Of a stretch of DNA of 64,000 bases, positions 49,801-58,718 are shown piece after piece. Below the pieces are notes generated by a model. It was not told where the DNA came from, did not search any database, and worked only from the letters and a program-made list of their open reading frames with translations. Source of the stretch: Ecdyonurus torrentis (Eukaryota; Arthropoda; Insecta; Ephemeroptera; Heptageniidae); NCBI GenBank assembly GCA_949318235.1, contig OX439127.1, positions 9,626,694 to 9,690,693 on the forward strand. Reading direction: 5' to 3'. The position numbers and the translations under genes were made by a program. Numbering within the stretch: position 1 is the first letter of the stretch; each line of letters starts with the position of its first letter.

Positions 49801-52800
49801 ACCAATGAATGTGTATATTTTTGGGGGGCAGCTAATCTGTGTCAAAGAGCCTCACTATACTTTACAGAACAAACTTAGTGTTGTCAAATTTCAAGTATCT
49901 ACAATGAACTTTTTTCAGTAAACTTTTCTCTAGCAATCTTATTGATCATTTTGAGCTTGAGCTTACCAAACCCTAATGTAAGTAGATGACTATGTAATCC
50001 AAAGAGGGTTGCTGCTGAAAAGTATTAGTCAGCCGGAGACGTGTATTGTGAGTCAAAATTACATTAATCAAACAGGCAAAAAAATGTAACTTACAGTATA
50101 AAATATATCAAAAAGCAATAAAATGGAGAATAAAGATAGTCTCTTTGGTATACCTAAGCCATCTATTTACCTTGCCAAATCCCGTTAAACAAATTCTTCT
50201 GGGCTTCTGTGGTGGTTGTTTAAATATTAAGTCCCTACGAAATACCAAGACCTCTCCTTCCACAAGAATTTTTATTTTAAGCTAATCAGCGTCTTAAGCC
50301 AATTGACTAGTAAAGGAACAACGGTTTTGAGGCTGACTATAAGCGATTTCGGTCACATCCGCTTCCGTTTCTCCTTACTACGCATGCATAGCAAGTCGAA
50401 ACGGAAGCGGATATGAGCGAAATTGGTTATAGTCGGCTTCAAAACAGTTGTTCCTTTATCAGTCAATAAGCGCTGAAGTTGAAGGCCAAGTGATCAAAAA
50501 TTACCAATCAAAACTGCACCGATATTAACATGGAATAAGTGTGTGTCCCTATCTTGTATGTAGTATCTTGACATAACATGATACAATCAAATGTACCCAA
50601 GTTTAATAGAGAGTGATGATTAAAATACTACTTACACATGGATCTTCCTTGATATGTAGATTATTATGAACTGAATTTGGATTTAGTAGATCTCTTAATA
50701 CTTCTTGATATATTTCTACAAAGGTAACATAAACTCTGAACCTCCTCTCTGGATATAACTGTAAGTAATAAATAGTGTGTTTATTTTATAATAAGTAAGT
50801 AAGTACTGTACCTCAAAAATCACATATATCGAGAGCTATGCGGCATTTTGGTCCTTGTACAATCTCTGCAGATGCAATCTTCACCACGCCTACTAATGAC
50901 ACACCTGTTCAGGCTAAGCTATAAAGATGTTTCAAAAAAGGGGAGCACGGAATATGCAGATGTACCAAAATTGCACCCGCATAGATGGCAATAGTAACAA
51001 AATGCCGCATAGCTCTTGATATGTATTAATTTTATTTAAAATGTGAATATGAATTAATCAAAGCAATAATTATCGATTTTTACGTAAATAAATGTACAGA
51101 ATACTTGTTAACTGTGTGTTACTTACTCTCATTCTGTTGAAAATCTCCCGCGTTGCTCGAGGTACAATGCCATATTCAGTTTCACTGAGTGCACAATGTG
51201 GTCCTGGTCCAAGTATCGTGTAACTTTTCCCAGAGCCTGCTTGCCCATATGCTACAATTGTAGTATCATAACCTGCAAATTAACCACACGTTACACAAGA
51301 AAGTATCACCATAATAACATAAATTATGGATTTAGGTAACAGATATAAAAGTTGGATGATTGATTCCATTCAGTCACTCATAAATACAATAATGTCTGAG
51401 CTATGTGATTTTATTGGCTTATATTCTTAAATTGACATTAAATATGTATAACACTTGTTTGTAGGTACGTATTTTATAATACTAACGCTACCTTTGACAT
51501 ATTTGATTAAACTGCTTACTTGGCTTTGAAAATTTAATCAATTCTTATTTAGATTTACTCATACAGCAGAGAACAAGATAAATTAAAAATTGGCAATGTA
51601 AAAAAATATATACAACTTGTAGGTATAATAATGAAACTTATCACATGTTTAAGCTACTAGCCCAGGCACATGTACTATAGAATATTTGCTACACATATTA
51701 TACATGCTGTATGTTGTTGTAAGCAATATGTATTACTCATTTTTTGTCACGCAAAGCATTATGTGTATCTCGTTTTTTTTTTGTCACGTGAAGCAATATG
51801 TGTAAGTCGAGCGCCATCTCCATTACGTTCGGAAACGACTTACACATTTTGCTTAGCTTGACACAAAAACACGACTTACACATTTTGCTTAGCTTGACAA
51901 AAAACGAGATACACATATTGCTACGCATGACAAATAAGATAGACATTTTGCTTTGTGTGACAAAAAACGAGTTACACATATAGCTCACAACAACATTGAT
52001 GTCCTATTCACAGAACTGCACAATCTTATACAATCACACTGTAACGAAACAGACACATAAAGTTACAAACACAGAAAGTGGTACTGCAAAAGGCAATACA
52101 TAATTCAATGTATTTTGCCTCTCACTGCACCAGTTCTCTACCTTGACTTGACCTGTGTTACTTTGTGGTTATGTTGCTACATTTACAATTTAGCAACATA
52201 ACCACATTTTTTCATATGTACATAATACAGTATCCAATGCTTTGTAACTTACTGTGTCCGTATGGGTACATAATAAAAAATAATAATATAAATCAATCAA
52301 AGTATGTATCTTATTCTTTTGAATAATCTTTTTTGTGGGGCAGTTTACTTGCAGCTAACAGTATGTTCTGATTATACATACGTGCTGCAAATACGTATCA
52401 TACAGTACAAACATATAATATGACATACTACATAATTATAATATGTATGTATGCATATGTATGTATGTATATACGATACTGGAATGCATTTCTTTTATCA
52501 TTTTGAGTCATACATTACATTCAGATGTTTAAAACTAAAATATACAGTCTATCATAACATTCATGAAACTTATAACTTAAAATTATGCTGCAAAAAGAAT
52601 TGCATTATTTGTTACATATATCCTACCTTCTAGTAGATACGGTACTAGCGGTTCAACAGTATTTTCAAATAGCTGGCTTTGGGTACAGTCCATGGGAAGA
52701 ACATGATCAAATTGAAATGGTCTAACATTATTTACAGTAACACAGTTGGGAAATGGACCTAAAGAAACATTTACACGGTCCCCAAGCCTGTCAGGCGTTG

Positions 52801-52936
52801 TTGCTTGTGGCGGCGGACGTACCTAAAATAAGCCAAGATTTTATTACTTATCCATTAGTTTCAACATCAATAACATACAAAAGAAAATAGCTAATTAAAT
52901 AATTACCCGAACTGCTACTGAAACATTAACTTCCAT
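37658..52936 (-). CDS. cos: Costal-2/KIF7/KIF27-like kinesin, 19 exons
   Basis: Splicing 19 open segments at GT-AG borders (52907-52936, 52627-52822, 51127-51272, 50636-50758, 48856-49006, 46764-46993, 45653-45873, 44358-44566, 43368-43763, 43149-43291, 41757-41969, 41422-41690, 41128-41287, 40904-41020, 39534-39653, 39324-39470, 39112-39249, 37980-38259, 37658-37812) keeps phase throughout and gives ~1147 residues ending in a stop. Seen: an N-terminal motor (~1-345) with VRPPP, P-loop GQAGSGKS (85-92), switch II VDLAGSER (230-237) and LPYRDSKLTHLL; an acidic stretch (457-498); a long Glu/Lys/Leu/Gln-rich coiled-coil region (~620-1090); and a basic tail. The altered P-loop and the absence of the usual SSRSH switch I are typical of the Hedgehog-pathway kinesin Costal-2, as are the single long coiled coil and overall length (fly Cos2 ~1200). 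By homology it would scaffold Smoothened, Fused and Ci/Gli signalling on microtubules. Another kinesin-4 relative is the main alternative. Confidence 0.82.
37980..38259 (-). CDS. cos: cos exon 18 (coiled coil)
   Basis: Encodes residues 1004-1096 (LHTWRFQALSHALQQSRYAT; ELRRENKMLRRKLEEAQ), with a Ser/Gly-rich hinge between two helices. Donor AGTG|GTAAGC, phase 1. Confidence 0.9.
38420..39045. mobile_element. Family C fold-back element with nested family B (~600 bp)
   Basis: Outer arms (AATTGGGGAATGG...AGTAGTGAGCTTAGA...ATAATTTCTAA, 38430-38520) recur inverted at about 38905-38990. The interior is the family B hairpin (38590-38884). The right end GGTTGATTTTTCCTTAAT is shared with other A/C elements. 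It lies in the intron between cos exons 17 and 18. Confidence 0.75.
38590..38884. repeat. Family B hairpin, arms made of tandem repeats (copy 1)
   Basis: Each arm holds three to four tandem ~35-nt units of the type AGCAATATGTGTATCTCGTT + TTTTGTCACGCGA. The right arm repeats them in reverse complement. The centre is AAGCGCCATCTCC, shared with copies at 51706, 48085 and 42885. A 103-codon ORF across it (38605-38916) is an artefact. Confidence 0.85.
39112..39249 (-). CDS. cos: cos exon 17 (coiled coil)
   Basis: Encodes residues 958-1003 (LLYKYFHKVIDLRDSSKKLE). Similar helical segments occur in KIF7/KIF27 C-terminal regions (recollection, to be verified by alignment). Confidence 0.88.
39324..39470 (-). 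CDS. cos: cos exon 16 (coiled coil)
   Basis: Encodes residues 909-957 (RKLLELEEAIEAIDAAIEY). Donor AGG|GTGTGT. Confidence 0.88.
39534..39653 (-). CDS. cos: cos exon 15 (coiled coil)
   Basis: Encodes about 40 residues (LRRAIRKLRKTKDCLINQRY). Two adjacent AGs (CAAG|CAG|CCA) give alternative acceptors that differ by one Gln codon; the high coordinate is 39653 or 39656. Confidence 0.87.
39747..39857. mobile_element. MITE family D, copy 2
   Basis: A ~111-bp inverted repeat, GTAAGCTGCAATGCTAACTA...GTTGCAGCTTAC, closely matching 25123-25230. It lies in the intron between cos exons 14 and 15. Confidence 0.8.
40024..40160. mobile_element. MITE with TATTGCCCCCTTGTTGCGTC ends
   Basis: The ends ATATTGCCCCCTTGTTGCG...CCAAAG and CTTTGG...CACAGCAAGGGCGATAT are inverted, and an inner pair (GTACTTGCACTTGGTT / AACCAAATGCAAGTAC) extends the stem over most of the ~137 bp. 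In a cos intron; no coding capacity. Confidence 0.8.
40713..40832. mobile_element. Small MITE-like inverted repeat, 120 bp
   Basis: TACTAATGCTGTTCGTAAAC...CCTGTTCT on the left is inverted on the right (AGAACAGGGTTTACAAACAG...CATTACTA). In a cos intron. Confidence 0.7.
40904..41020 (-). CDS. cos: cos exon 14
   Basis: Encodes residues 830-868, a Ser/Asn-rich break in the coiled coil (SKSVPLDNSNIFKNG). Phase 0; donor AAT|GTAAGT. Confidence 0.8.
41128..41287 (-). CDS. cos: cos exon 13 (coiled coil)
   Basis: Encodes residues 776-829 (RRQLEKLKRQLRKEERLK), strongly charged coiled coil. Confidence 0.9.
41422..41690 (-). CDS. cos: cos exon 12 (coiled coil)
   Basis: Encodes residues 687 to about 775; heptad-like Leu/Lys/Glu sequence (LAAKQRLERKLRKTQDAYKN). 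Donor in phase 2. Confidence 0.9.
41757..41969 (-). CDS. cos: cos exon 11
   Basis: Encodes residues 616-686, ending in amphipathic helix (KHVLLDLQGISAKINELQHT), the probable start of the coiled coil. Phase 0 both ends. Confidence 0.87.
42400..42733. mobile_element. Fold-back element, 334 bp
   Basis: The left end TAGAGAACAAG...TTGATTTAGACAGTGAGC, AAAAACAC is inverted at the right end (GTGTTTTTGC...CTGTCTAAATCAATTGTG...CTTGTCCTCTA). The centre is not palindromic. It lies in the intron between cos exons 10 and 11. Confidence 0.75.
42780..43075. mobile_element. Family C/B fold-back, copy with short arms
   Basis: Includes the family C word GGGTTAGAAATTA (about 42832) and a reduced family B hairpin (42885-43020: GAACAATATGTGTATCTTG, GTCGAGTGCCATCT, CACATTTTGC). 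It ends in the shared TTTCTTTCCTTAATTA. Confidence 0.65.
43149..43291 (-). CDS. cos: cos exon 10
   Basis: Encodes residues 568-615, a Ser/Asn/His/Pro-rich linker before the coiled coil (RLVTRRNSILPNTNAAQMPS). RRNS looks like a basophilic kinase site (inference). Confidence 0.85.
43368..43763 (-). CDS. cos: cos exon 9 (acidic linker)
   Basis: Encodes residues 436-567. 39 of the 42 residues at 457-498 are Asp or Glu, encoded by GAA/GAG/GAT triplet runs. The rest (SPVKSYVSNNQSDVELEAKR and onward) is of ordinary complexity. Phase 1 in and out. Confidence 0.87.
44115..44320. mobile_element. MITE family E, copy 2
   Basis: Matches 32562-32761 over nearly its full length (GCTGGAGACGTGTATTG, CAAATGGGCAACAAAATATA, CTCTTTGGATTACCTA). 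It lies in the intron between cos exons 8 and 9, ~40 bp from exon 8. Confidence 0.85.
44358..44566 (-). CDS. cos: cos exon 8
   Basis: Encodes residues 366-436, a helical segment rich in Gln, Glu and Leu after the motor (WKKLVSDAEGLFQQITEGQG). No known domain is recognised. Confidence 0.88.
45132..45380. mobile_element. Fold-back element with repeated ATCTCCAGTGATCAGCA units
   Basis: The arms are inverted (ATTGTCCTGACCGCGCCAAA / TTTTGACGCGACCAGGATGA), and inside each arm the ~17-nt word ATCTCCAGTGATCAGCA (or its complement) recurs two to four times. In the intron between cos exons 7 and 8. Confidence 0.8.
45653..45873 (-). CDS. cos: cos exon 7 (end of motor)
   Basis: Encodes residues 293-366. 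GSLGGRAICLFVCCIS replaces the usual SLGGNSKT.MI..VSP, followed by TLNTLSCGNLVKVVRNRP, equivalent to the last motor helix. Donor in phase 2. Confidence 0.9.
46230..46425. mobile_element. Fold-back element family A, short copy 3
   Basis: Keeps both ends of family A (GGAAAATAAACCATCGCAGT; AGAAACCAGCAAGGGCCTTA and complement), but the two arms meet at CATAGCAAGATTTTTACCC, so the interior found in copy 2 is deleted. In a cos intron. Confidence 0.82.
46764..46993 (-). CDS. cos: cos exon 6 (switch II)
   Basis: Encodes residues 216-292: KVSQLLLVDLAGSERL, then SLAALGNLVHALA and LPYRDSKLTHLLK. This is the most conserved part of the motor and defines the gene as a kinesin. Confidence 0.95.
47340..47623. 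mobile_element. Long fold-back element, ~280 bp
   Basis: Arms of about 115 bp (AAAGCCCATGTCAACTTAC, TCATTTAGAATACTAGACTG, GATAATTACCATACCTTAAT) are closely inverted on the right, around a short centre near 47470-47490. Between cos exons 5 and 6. Confidence 0.85.
47620..47963. mobile_element. Second fold-back element abutting the first
   Basis: The outer ends (AAAGACACAGTTAACCCTAA / TTAGGGTTAAGTGTGCCTTT) and the inner pair around GGGATAAGCGAGCCCCG (about 47680-47696 and complement 47855-47872) are inverted. A T-run and a GC-richer centre lie inside. Confidence 0.75.
48011..48424. mobile_element. Family A element, copy 4, containing family B hairpin
   Basis: The family A ends (AGGTATGCTAAAATTTAAAG; GCAAGATTTTCACTGACC...TTGCTATGGTGAGG) flank a family B hairpin at 48085-48252 (AAAATGTCTATCTCGTATTT, GGAGCGCCATCTCC, GAGATAGACATTTTG). 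This shows either nesting or a composite family. Confidence 0.7.
48660..48800. mobile_element. Family C right-end fragment
   Basis: GAGTTAGAAATTATTTTCTC, CTAAACTCATTACTATCTCC and CATTCCTCAGTTTTTCCTAA match the right arm of 38420-39045. No left arm is seen. Confidence 0.6.
48856..49006 (-). CDS. cos: cos exon 5 (altered switch I)
   Basis: Encodes residues 166-216. The switch I region reads NNRRQGERAHTIFSL where active kinesins have N..SSRSHAIFT, so the Ser-Ser-Arg-Ser core is lost and only the His remains. The reading frame is intact and the donor CAA|GTAAGT is good, so this is divergence rather than decay. Confidence 0.9.
49083..49468. mobile_element. MITE family G, copy 2, with nested inverted repeat
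   Basis: Outer sequence matches 29038-29280, with cleaner ends (AAGGTCCATATAATAAAGAG / CTTATATATGGACCTT). Inside lies a separate 126-bp inverted repeat, 49243-49368 (TCTTCCGGATAGAAATGTCG and its complement), absent from copy 1. Between cos exons 4 and 5. Confidence 0.85.
49972..50175. mobile_element. MITE family E, copy 3
   Basis: Third copy of the family (CTAATGTAAGTAGATGAC, CCGGAGACGTGTATTG, AGTCTCTTTGGTATACC), more diverged than copies 1 and 2. In the same cos intron as the family G element. Confidence 0.8.
50284..50476. mobile_element. Fold-back element, 193 bp
   Basis: The arms CAATTGACTAGTAAAGGAAC and GTTCCTTTATCAGTCAAT, plus an inner GCTTCCGTTTC / GAAACGGAAGC pair, make an almost continuous stem with centre near 50382 (CTACGCATGCATAGC). 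In a cos intron. Confidence 0.85.
50636..50758 (-). CDS. cos: cos exon 4
   Basis: Encodes residues 125-165 with FVEIYQEVLRDLLN, the kinesin F.EIYNE...DLL motif (N to Q change). Phase 0 at both ends. Confidence 0.92.
50822..51025. mobile_element. MITE-like element with ATATCGAGAGCTATGCGGCA ends
   Basis: The terminal inverted repeats ATATCGAGAGCTATGCGGCA and TGCCGCATAGCTCTTGATAT are ~25 bp. The inside is not palindromic and encodes nothing. In the intron between cos exons 3 and 4. Confidence 0.8.
51127..51272 (-). CDS. cos: cos exon 3 (P-loop)
   Basis: Encodes residues 76-124. Contains TTIVAYGQAGSGKSYTILGP. The family norm is GQTGSGKT, so two P-loop positions differ. Also has YGIVPRA before helix alpha-2. 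Phase 1 in, phase 0 out (AGA|GTAAGT). Confidence 0.92.
51706..52002. repeat. Family B hairpin, arms made of tandem repeats (copy 3)
   Basis: Closely resembles 38590-38884, with central GTCGAGCGCCATCTCCATTA and arms of repeated CACATTTTGCTTAGCTTGAC / CAATATGTGTAAGTCG units. The right arm has one extra unit. In the intron between cos exons 2 and 3. Confidence 0.85.
52165..52206. repeat. Short perfect hairpin
   Basis: TGTGGTTATGTTGCTA and TAGCAACATAACCACA flank a ~10-nt AT loop, a 16-bp perfect stem inside a cos intron. It may be the remnant of a fold-back element. Confidence 0.75.
52627..52822 (-). CDS. cos: cos exon 2
   Basis: Encodes residues 11-76: VRPPP, then a segment with PFQFDHVLPMDCTQSQLF, matching the kinesin pattern F.FD.V......Q..LF. 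Acceptor TTTTAG, donor G|GTAGG in phase 1. Confidence 0.88.
52907..52936 (-). CDS. cos: cos exon 1 (start codon)
   Basis: Ten codons, MEVNVSVAVR, the first beta strand of a kinesin motor. The donor is CGG|GTAATT, phase 0. The ATG was chosen because exon 2 continues directly with VRPPP, giving the kinesin VAVRVRP start. Confidence 0.85.
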
Positions 52937-53345
52937 TCTGAACACTAGAACTTTAAACTAACATTTTTACTTTTTATTGTTGATAAGCCATTTCAGTTTT
53001 CATCGGTTTACACTGCCAGCTGATTTTTCTGTTTCTCTTTTTTCTTACTTTTTTATACAATGGGCGGGAACCATATGGCGGCATTTTTTTTTTTTAAAGT
53101 TTTACATAAATTAGAAATTAAGTCCGTAAAATTTTTGAGGATGTTTAGAAGTATAAGTAAAAACGCAAGACTTATATAATTTAGTATAAACTTGTTATAC
53201 AATAATTCAAAGCTTGAATTTTAAAAAAGTTAAAAATTGAAAGGGTTTTAAAAACTAAATATTATTAATTCTGCTACAGGAGAAACAGCAAAAAGAGTGA
53301 TATTTTGTAGAAGATTTGTTACTTTATCGCATATTATCGCATATT
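52937..53345 (-). promoter_or_regulatory. cos: cos 5' flank and probable promoter
   Basis: About 130 bp upstream of the ATG, the minus strand reads GCCGCCATATGGTTCCCGCC (53063-53082 on the plus strand). It combines a GCCGCCAT word (YY1/Pho-like) and TTCCCGCC (E2F-like). No TATA box is convincing. The rest of the 400 bp up to the satellite array is AT-rich. Promoter assignment is inferred from position and motifs. Confidence 0.4.
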
Positions 53346-56300
53346 AGGCAACGAAAAAATCCATATAGCAACTATAGGTAATTTTCTAACTGGTATCGAT
53401 CACAGTGTGGTATCATATGAGTAATTATTAATCTAATTTGCTTAAAAAAAGATCTCAGATATTGTAAATTATATAAAAAAAAAAAAAAAAAAAAATTAAA
53501 TCAAGGAACAGAGGAATAAACTGAAACAATCCATATAGCAAATAGATGATTTCCTCACTGTTATCATTATAGTGATTATCAAGTCTTATTGCTTCATAGA
53601 ATATCTCAGGAATTGATTAAAATTGTGATAATAATTTCCAAAAAAAAAAATATTAATAAATAAATAAAAAAAAAAAGGGTTGAATAAGTGAATAGATATT
53701 TGCAACTGAAACAATCTATATAGAAACTATATAGTTGCTATTATCACTGGTATTATTATTGATAATAAAATATTTTTGCTTCATTGAGTACATCTCATAT
53801 TTTTTTTTTTAACTTTTATATATAAAAGAAAATAAAGGGTTATTATATGATGAAATGAAAATCGCATTAACAGATGAAACAGTCTATATATATATATAGC
53901 AACTATATAGATGCATGAATATCTCACTGGTATCATTTCATTAGCGAGTTTTTAATCTTATTGCTTCATAGAAGATCTCCGAATTGTTAATATATATAAA
54001 AAAAATGTTTAAATGATAGCGAAGAATAAACTGAAATTACCCATATAGCAAAAAGATAATTTTCTCACTGGTATCATTAGTGATAATTCAATCTTATTAC
54101 TTCACAGAATATCTCAGAATTTTTATTAAACTAAAAAAAAAGGTTAAATGAATGAAGAGAATATTAGACACTGAATCAAATTATAAAGCAATTAGAATAT
54201 TTATTCTCACTAGAATAATTAGTGATTCATAGAATAACTCAGAATTTTTTTAAACTATATAACAATTAAGTTAAAAAAAAAATTAAATAAGTGCATAGAA
54301 AATTAGGCACTAATTAGGCACAAAATAAGGAACATCTCAGAATTGTAAATTTAAAAAATAATAATAATAAAATGTATAAATGATAAATAAAAGATTTGTT
54401 AAAATTAAAAAAAAAAAAAAAAAAAAAAAAAGGTTTTAACTGAAACAATCCATATAGCAAATAGACGATTCTCACTGGTATCATTATCATTAGTGATTAT
54501 CAAGTCTTATTGCTTCATAGAATATCTCAGGAATTTATTAAAATTGTGGAAATATTAAAAAAAAAAAAAATTTTAATAAGTGAATAAAAGTTTGACAATG
54601 AAACTATATATAGCAACTAGATAATTTTCTCACTGGTATAATTAGTAATTATCAAAATTATTACTTCATAAAATCTTTCAGAATTTTTTTACTAGTTTCA
54701 AAAGAGAGATTTAAATAAGGATTAAAAATTGAAGAGAACATTAGACACTGAAACAATTTACATTTAACAACTACATGATATTTTTCACTGGTATCATTAG
54801 TAATTAATCAATATTTTTGCTTCATAGAACATCTCAGAATTAAAAAAAAAAAAAAGGATAAATGAATAGGAAATAAAACTGAAACAACCATATTGCAACT
54901 AGATGAATTTCTCAGTGGTATTATTAGTGATTATATAATGAATCTTTTTGCCTCACATGGAAGATTTCAGAATTGTTTATATTAAAAAAAAAGCAGAAAA
55001 AAAATATTCAAATGATAAAAGAGCTCAAGCTGAAACATTCCATATATAGCAAATAAACGATTCTCACTGGTATCATTAGTGATTATCAAGTCTTATTGCT
55101 TCATTGAATGTTGCAGAATTTTAATTTAACTTGTTACTATAAGGTTCAACAAAAAAAAAATAACAAATAACAAATAAAGAGATTATTAGACACTGAAACT
55201 ATTCATACAGCAATTAGAAAATTTTATCACTGCTATCATTAGTGAATATTAATCTTATTGTCCCTTCATAAAAGATCCCAGAATTTTAAAATAAAATTAT
55301 AAATATTAAATGATAGAAAATATATAAACTGAAACATTCTATATAGCAACTAGATGAATTTTTCACTGGTATCATTAGTGATTAATTCATCATATAGCTT
55401 TATTGAATATCTCAGAAAATTATGAAAATTGTAGAAGTAATTTTATAAATAATGTTTAGTAAGTGAAAAAAAATTAGACACTGAAACAATCTATATAGCA
55501 ACTAGATAATTTTCTCACAGGTATCATTAGTGATTAATAAATCTTATTGCTTCATAGATCATAACAAAATTGTAAAATATATAAAAAAAAATAGTTAAAT
55601 AGAAAAAATTAAAACCGAGACAATCTATATTACAACTACATTAATTACTCACTGAAATAATTAGTGATTATTGAATTTTTTGCATTAAGAAAATTTTAAG
55701 ATTTAATAATAATAATAAAAAAATATAAATAAAAAAAGAGTTTAAACTGAAACAATCCATATAACAAATAGACGATTTTCTCACTGGTATCATTAGTGAT
55801 TATCAAGTCTTATTGCTTCATAGAATATCCCAGGAATTTATAAAAATTGTGGAAATAATAAAATAAAAAAATTTAATAATTGAATTAAAATTAGACACTG
55901 AAACAATCTATATAGCAACTAGAAAATTAAGAAAATTTTCTCACTGGTATCATTAGTGATTATTGAATCTTATTGCTTCATAGATCATATCAGAATTCTA
56001 AATTATAAAAAAAAAAAAAAGTATAAAAGACTAGAAAATAAAAAAACTGAAACAACCATGTTGCAACTAGATGAATATCTCAGTGGTTATATTAGTGATT
56101 ATATAATGAATCTTTTTGAATCACATGAAAGATTTCAGAATTGTTAATATTAAAAAAAAAGCAAAAAAAAAAAAAAAAAAAAGTTCAAATGATAAAAGAG
56201 CTAAAACTGAAACGATCCATATATAGCAAATAGATGATTTACTCACAACTATCATTAGTGATTATCAAGTATTATTGCTTCATAGAATTTTGCAGAATTT

Positions 56301-57177
56301 TAATTTAACTTGTTATTATAAGTTTCAAAAAAAGAAAAGAGGAACAAATAAAAATAATATTAGACACAGAAACAATTGATATAGCAACTAGATAATTTTA
56401 TCACTGCAATCATTAGTGAATATTAATCTTATTATCCCTTCATAAAAGATCCCAGAATTTTAAAATAAATAAAAAATAAAAAAATTATATGATAGAAATT
56501 ATATAAACTGAAACAATCTATATAGCAGCTAGATGAATTTTTCACTGGTATCTGTTAGAGTGTTTAATTCATCATATAGCTTTATGGAATATCTCAGAAA
56601 TGTTATAATTAAAAAAAAGAAAAAAAAATATGTTTTTTTTTTATATGATAGTGAAAAAAACCCTGAAACTATCCATATAGCAACTAGATAAGCTTCTCTA
56701 AGGTATCATTAGTGATTAATGAATCTTGTTGCTTTATAGAACATATCAGAATTGTAAATAATAAAAAATATATATATATATATGAAGAAAAAATGAAAAC
56801 CGAAACAATCCATATTACAACTACAATAATTACTCACTGGTGTAATTAGTGATTAATGAATTTTTTAAATTAAAAAAGATTAAGATTTGATAAAAGATTT
56901 GATTAAATATTAAATGATAGAAAATATATAAACTGAAACATTCTGTATAGCAACTAGATGAATTTTTCACTGGTATCATTAGTGATTAATTCATCATATA
57001 GCTTTATTGAATATCTCAGAAAAGTTAATATTAAAAAAAAAAAAAAAAAAAAATGTTTATATGATAGTGAAAAAACCCTGAAACTATCCATATAGCAAGA
57101 AGATAATCTTCTCACAGATATCATTAGTGATTAAGGAATCTTATTGCTTTATGGAACATATCAGAATTGTAAATTAT

Positions 57178-57242
<65 letters not shown>
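57178..57242. repeat. (TA)n at G/H junction of the array
   Basis: About 65 bp of TA directly after monomer G, the same position as the other TA tracts of the array. Confidence 0.95.
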
Positions 57243-57245
<3 letters not shown>

Positions 57246-58343
57246 GAGAAAATAAAAACTGAAACAATCCATATTACAACTACATTAATTACGCACTGGT
57301 ATAATTAATGATTAATAAAAAAAATTTAAGATTTATTAAAATTAAAAAAATAAATAAATATATAAAAAAAGGATTTAAACTGAAACAATCCATATAGCAA
57401 ATAGACGATTTTCTCACTGGTATCATTAGTGATTATCAAGTCTTATGGCTTCATAGAATATATCCAAGGAATTTATTAAAATTGTTGAAATAATTATAAA
57501 AAAAAAATTAATAAGCGAATAAAAAGTAAACACTGAAACAATCTATATAGCAACTAGATAATTTTCTCACTGGTATCATTAGTAATTAATGAATCTTATT
57601 GCTTCATAGATTATATCAGAAATGTAAATTATAAAAAAAGAAAAAAAAAGTATAAATGAATAGAAAATAAAAAAAACTGAAACAACCATGTTGCAACTAG
57701 ATAAATTTCTCAGTGGTATTAGTAGTGATTATATAATGAATCTTTTTGCCTCACATGGAAGATTTCAGAATTGTTAATATTAAAAAAAAAAAAGTTCAAA
57801 TGATAAAAGAGCTAAAACTGAAACAATCCATATAGCAAATAGATGATTTACTCACAGGTATCATTAGTGATTATCAAGTCTTATTACTTCATAGAATGTT
57901 GCAGAATTTTAATTTAACTTGTTATTATAAGTTAAAAAAAATTAACAAATAAATATAATGTTAGACACTGAAACCATTCATATAGCAACTAGATAATTTT
58001 ATCACTGCTATCATTAGTGAATAATAATCTTAATGTCCCTTCATAAAAGATCTCAGAATTTTAAAATAAAAATAAAAATTTTAAATGATAGAAAATATAT
58101 AAACTGAAACATTCTATATAGCAACTAGATGAATTTGTCACTGGTATCATTAGTGATTAATTCATCATATAGCTTTATTGAATATCTCAAAAAGGTTAAT
58201 ATTAAAAAAAAATGTTTATATGATAGTGAAAAAACCCTGAAACTATCCATATAGCAAAAAGACAATCTTCTCAAAGGTATCATTAGTGATTAAGGAATCT
58301 TACTGCTTTATGGAACATATCAGAATTGTAAATTATAAAAAAT

Positions 58344-58355
58344 AAATATATATAT

Positions 58356-58433
<78 letters not shown>

Positions 58434-58435
58434 TA
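58344..58435. repeat. (TA)n at G/H junction of the array
   Basis: About 90 bp of imperfect TA repeat (with AATA interruptions) after monomer G. Confidence 0.95.
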
Positions 58436-58686
58436 AAGAGAAAATAAAAACTGAATCAATCCATATTAAAACTACATTAATTACGCACTGGTATAATTAG
58501 TGATTAATAAGAATGATTTAAGATTTATTAAAATTGTGGAAATAATTTAAAAAAAAATGTTTAGTAAGTGAATAAAATTTAGACACTGAAACAATCTATA
58601 TAGCAACTAGATAATTTTCTCACTGGTATCATTAGTGATTAATGAATCTTATTGCCATATAGATCATATCAGAAATATAAATTATC

Positions 58687-58718
<32 letters not shown>

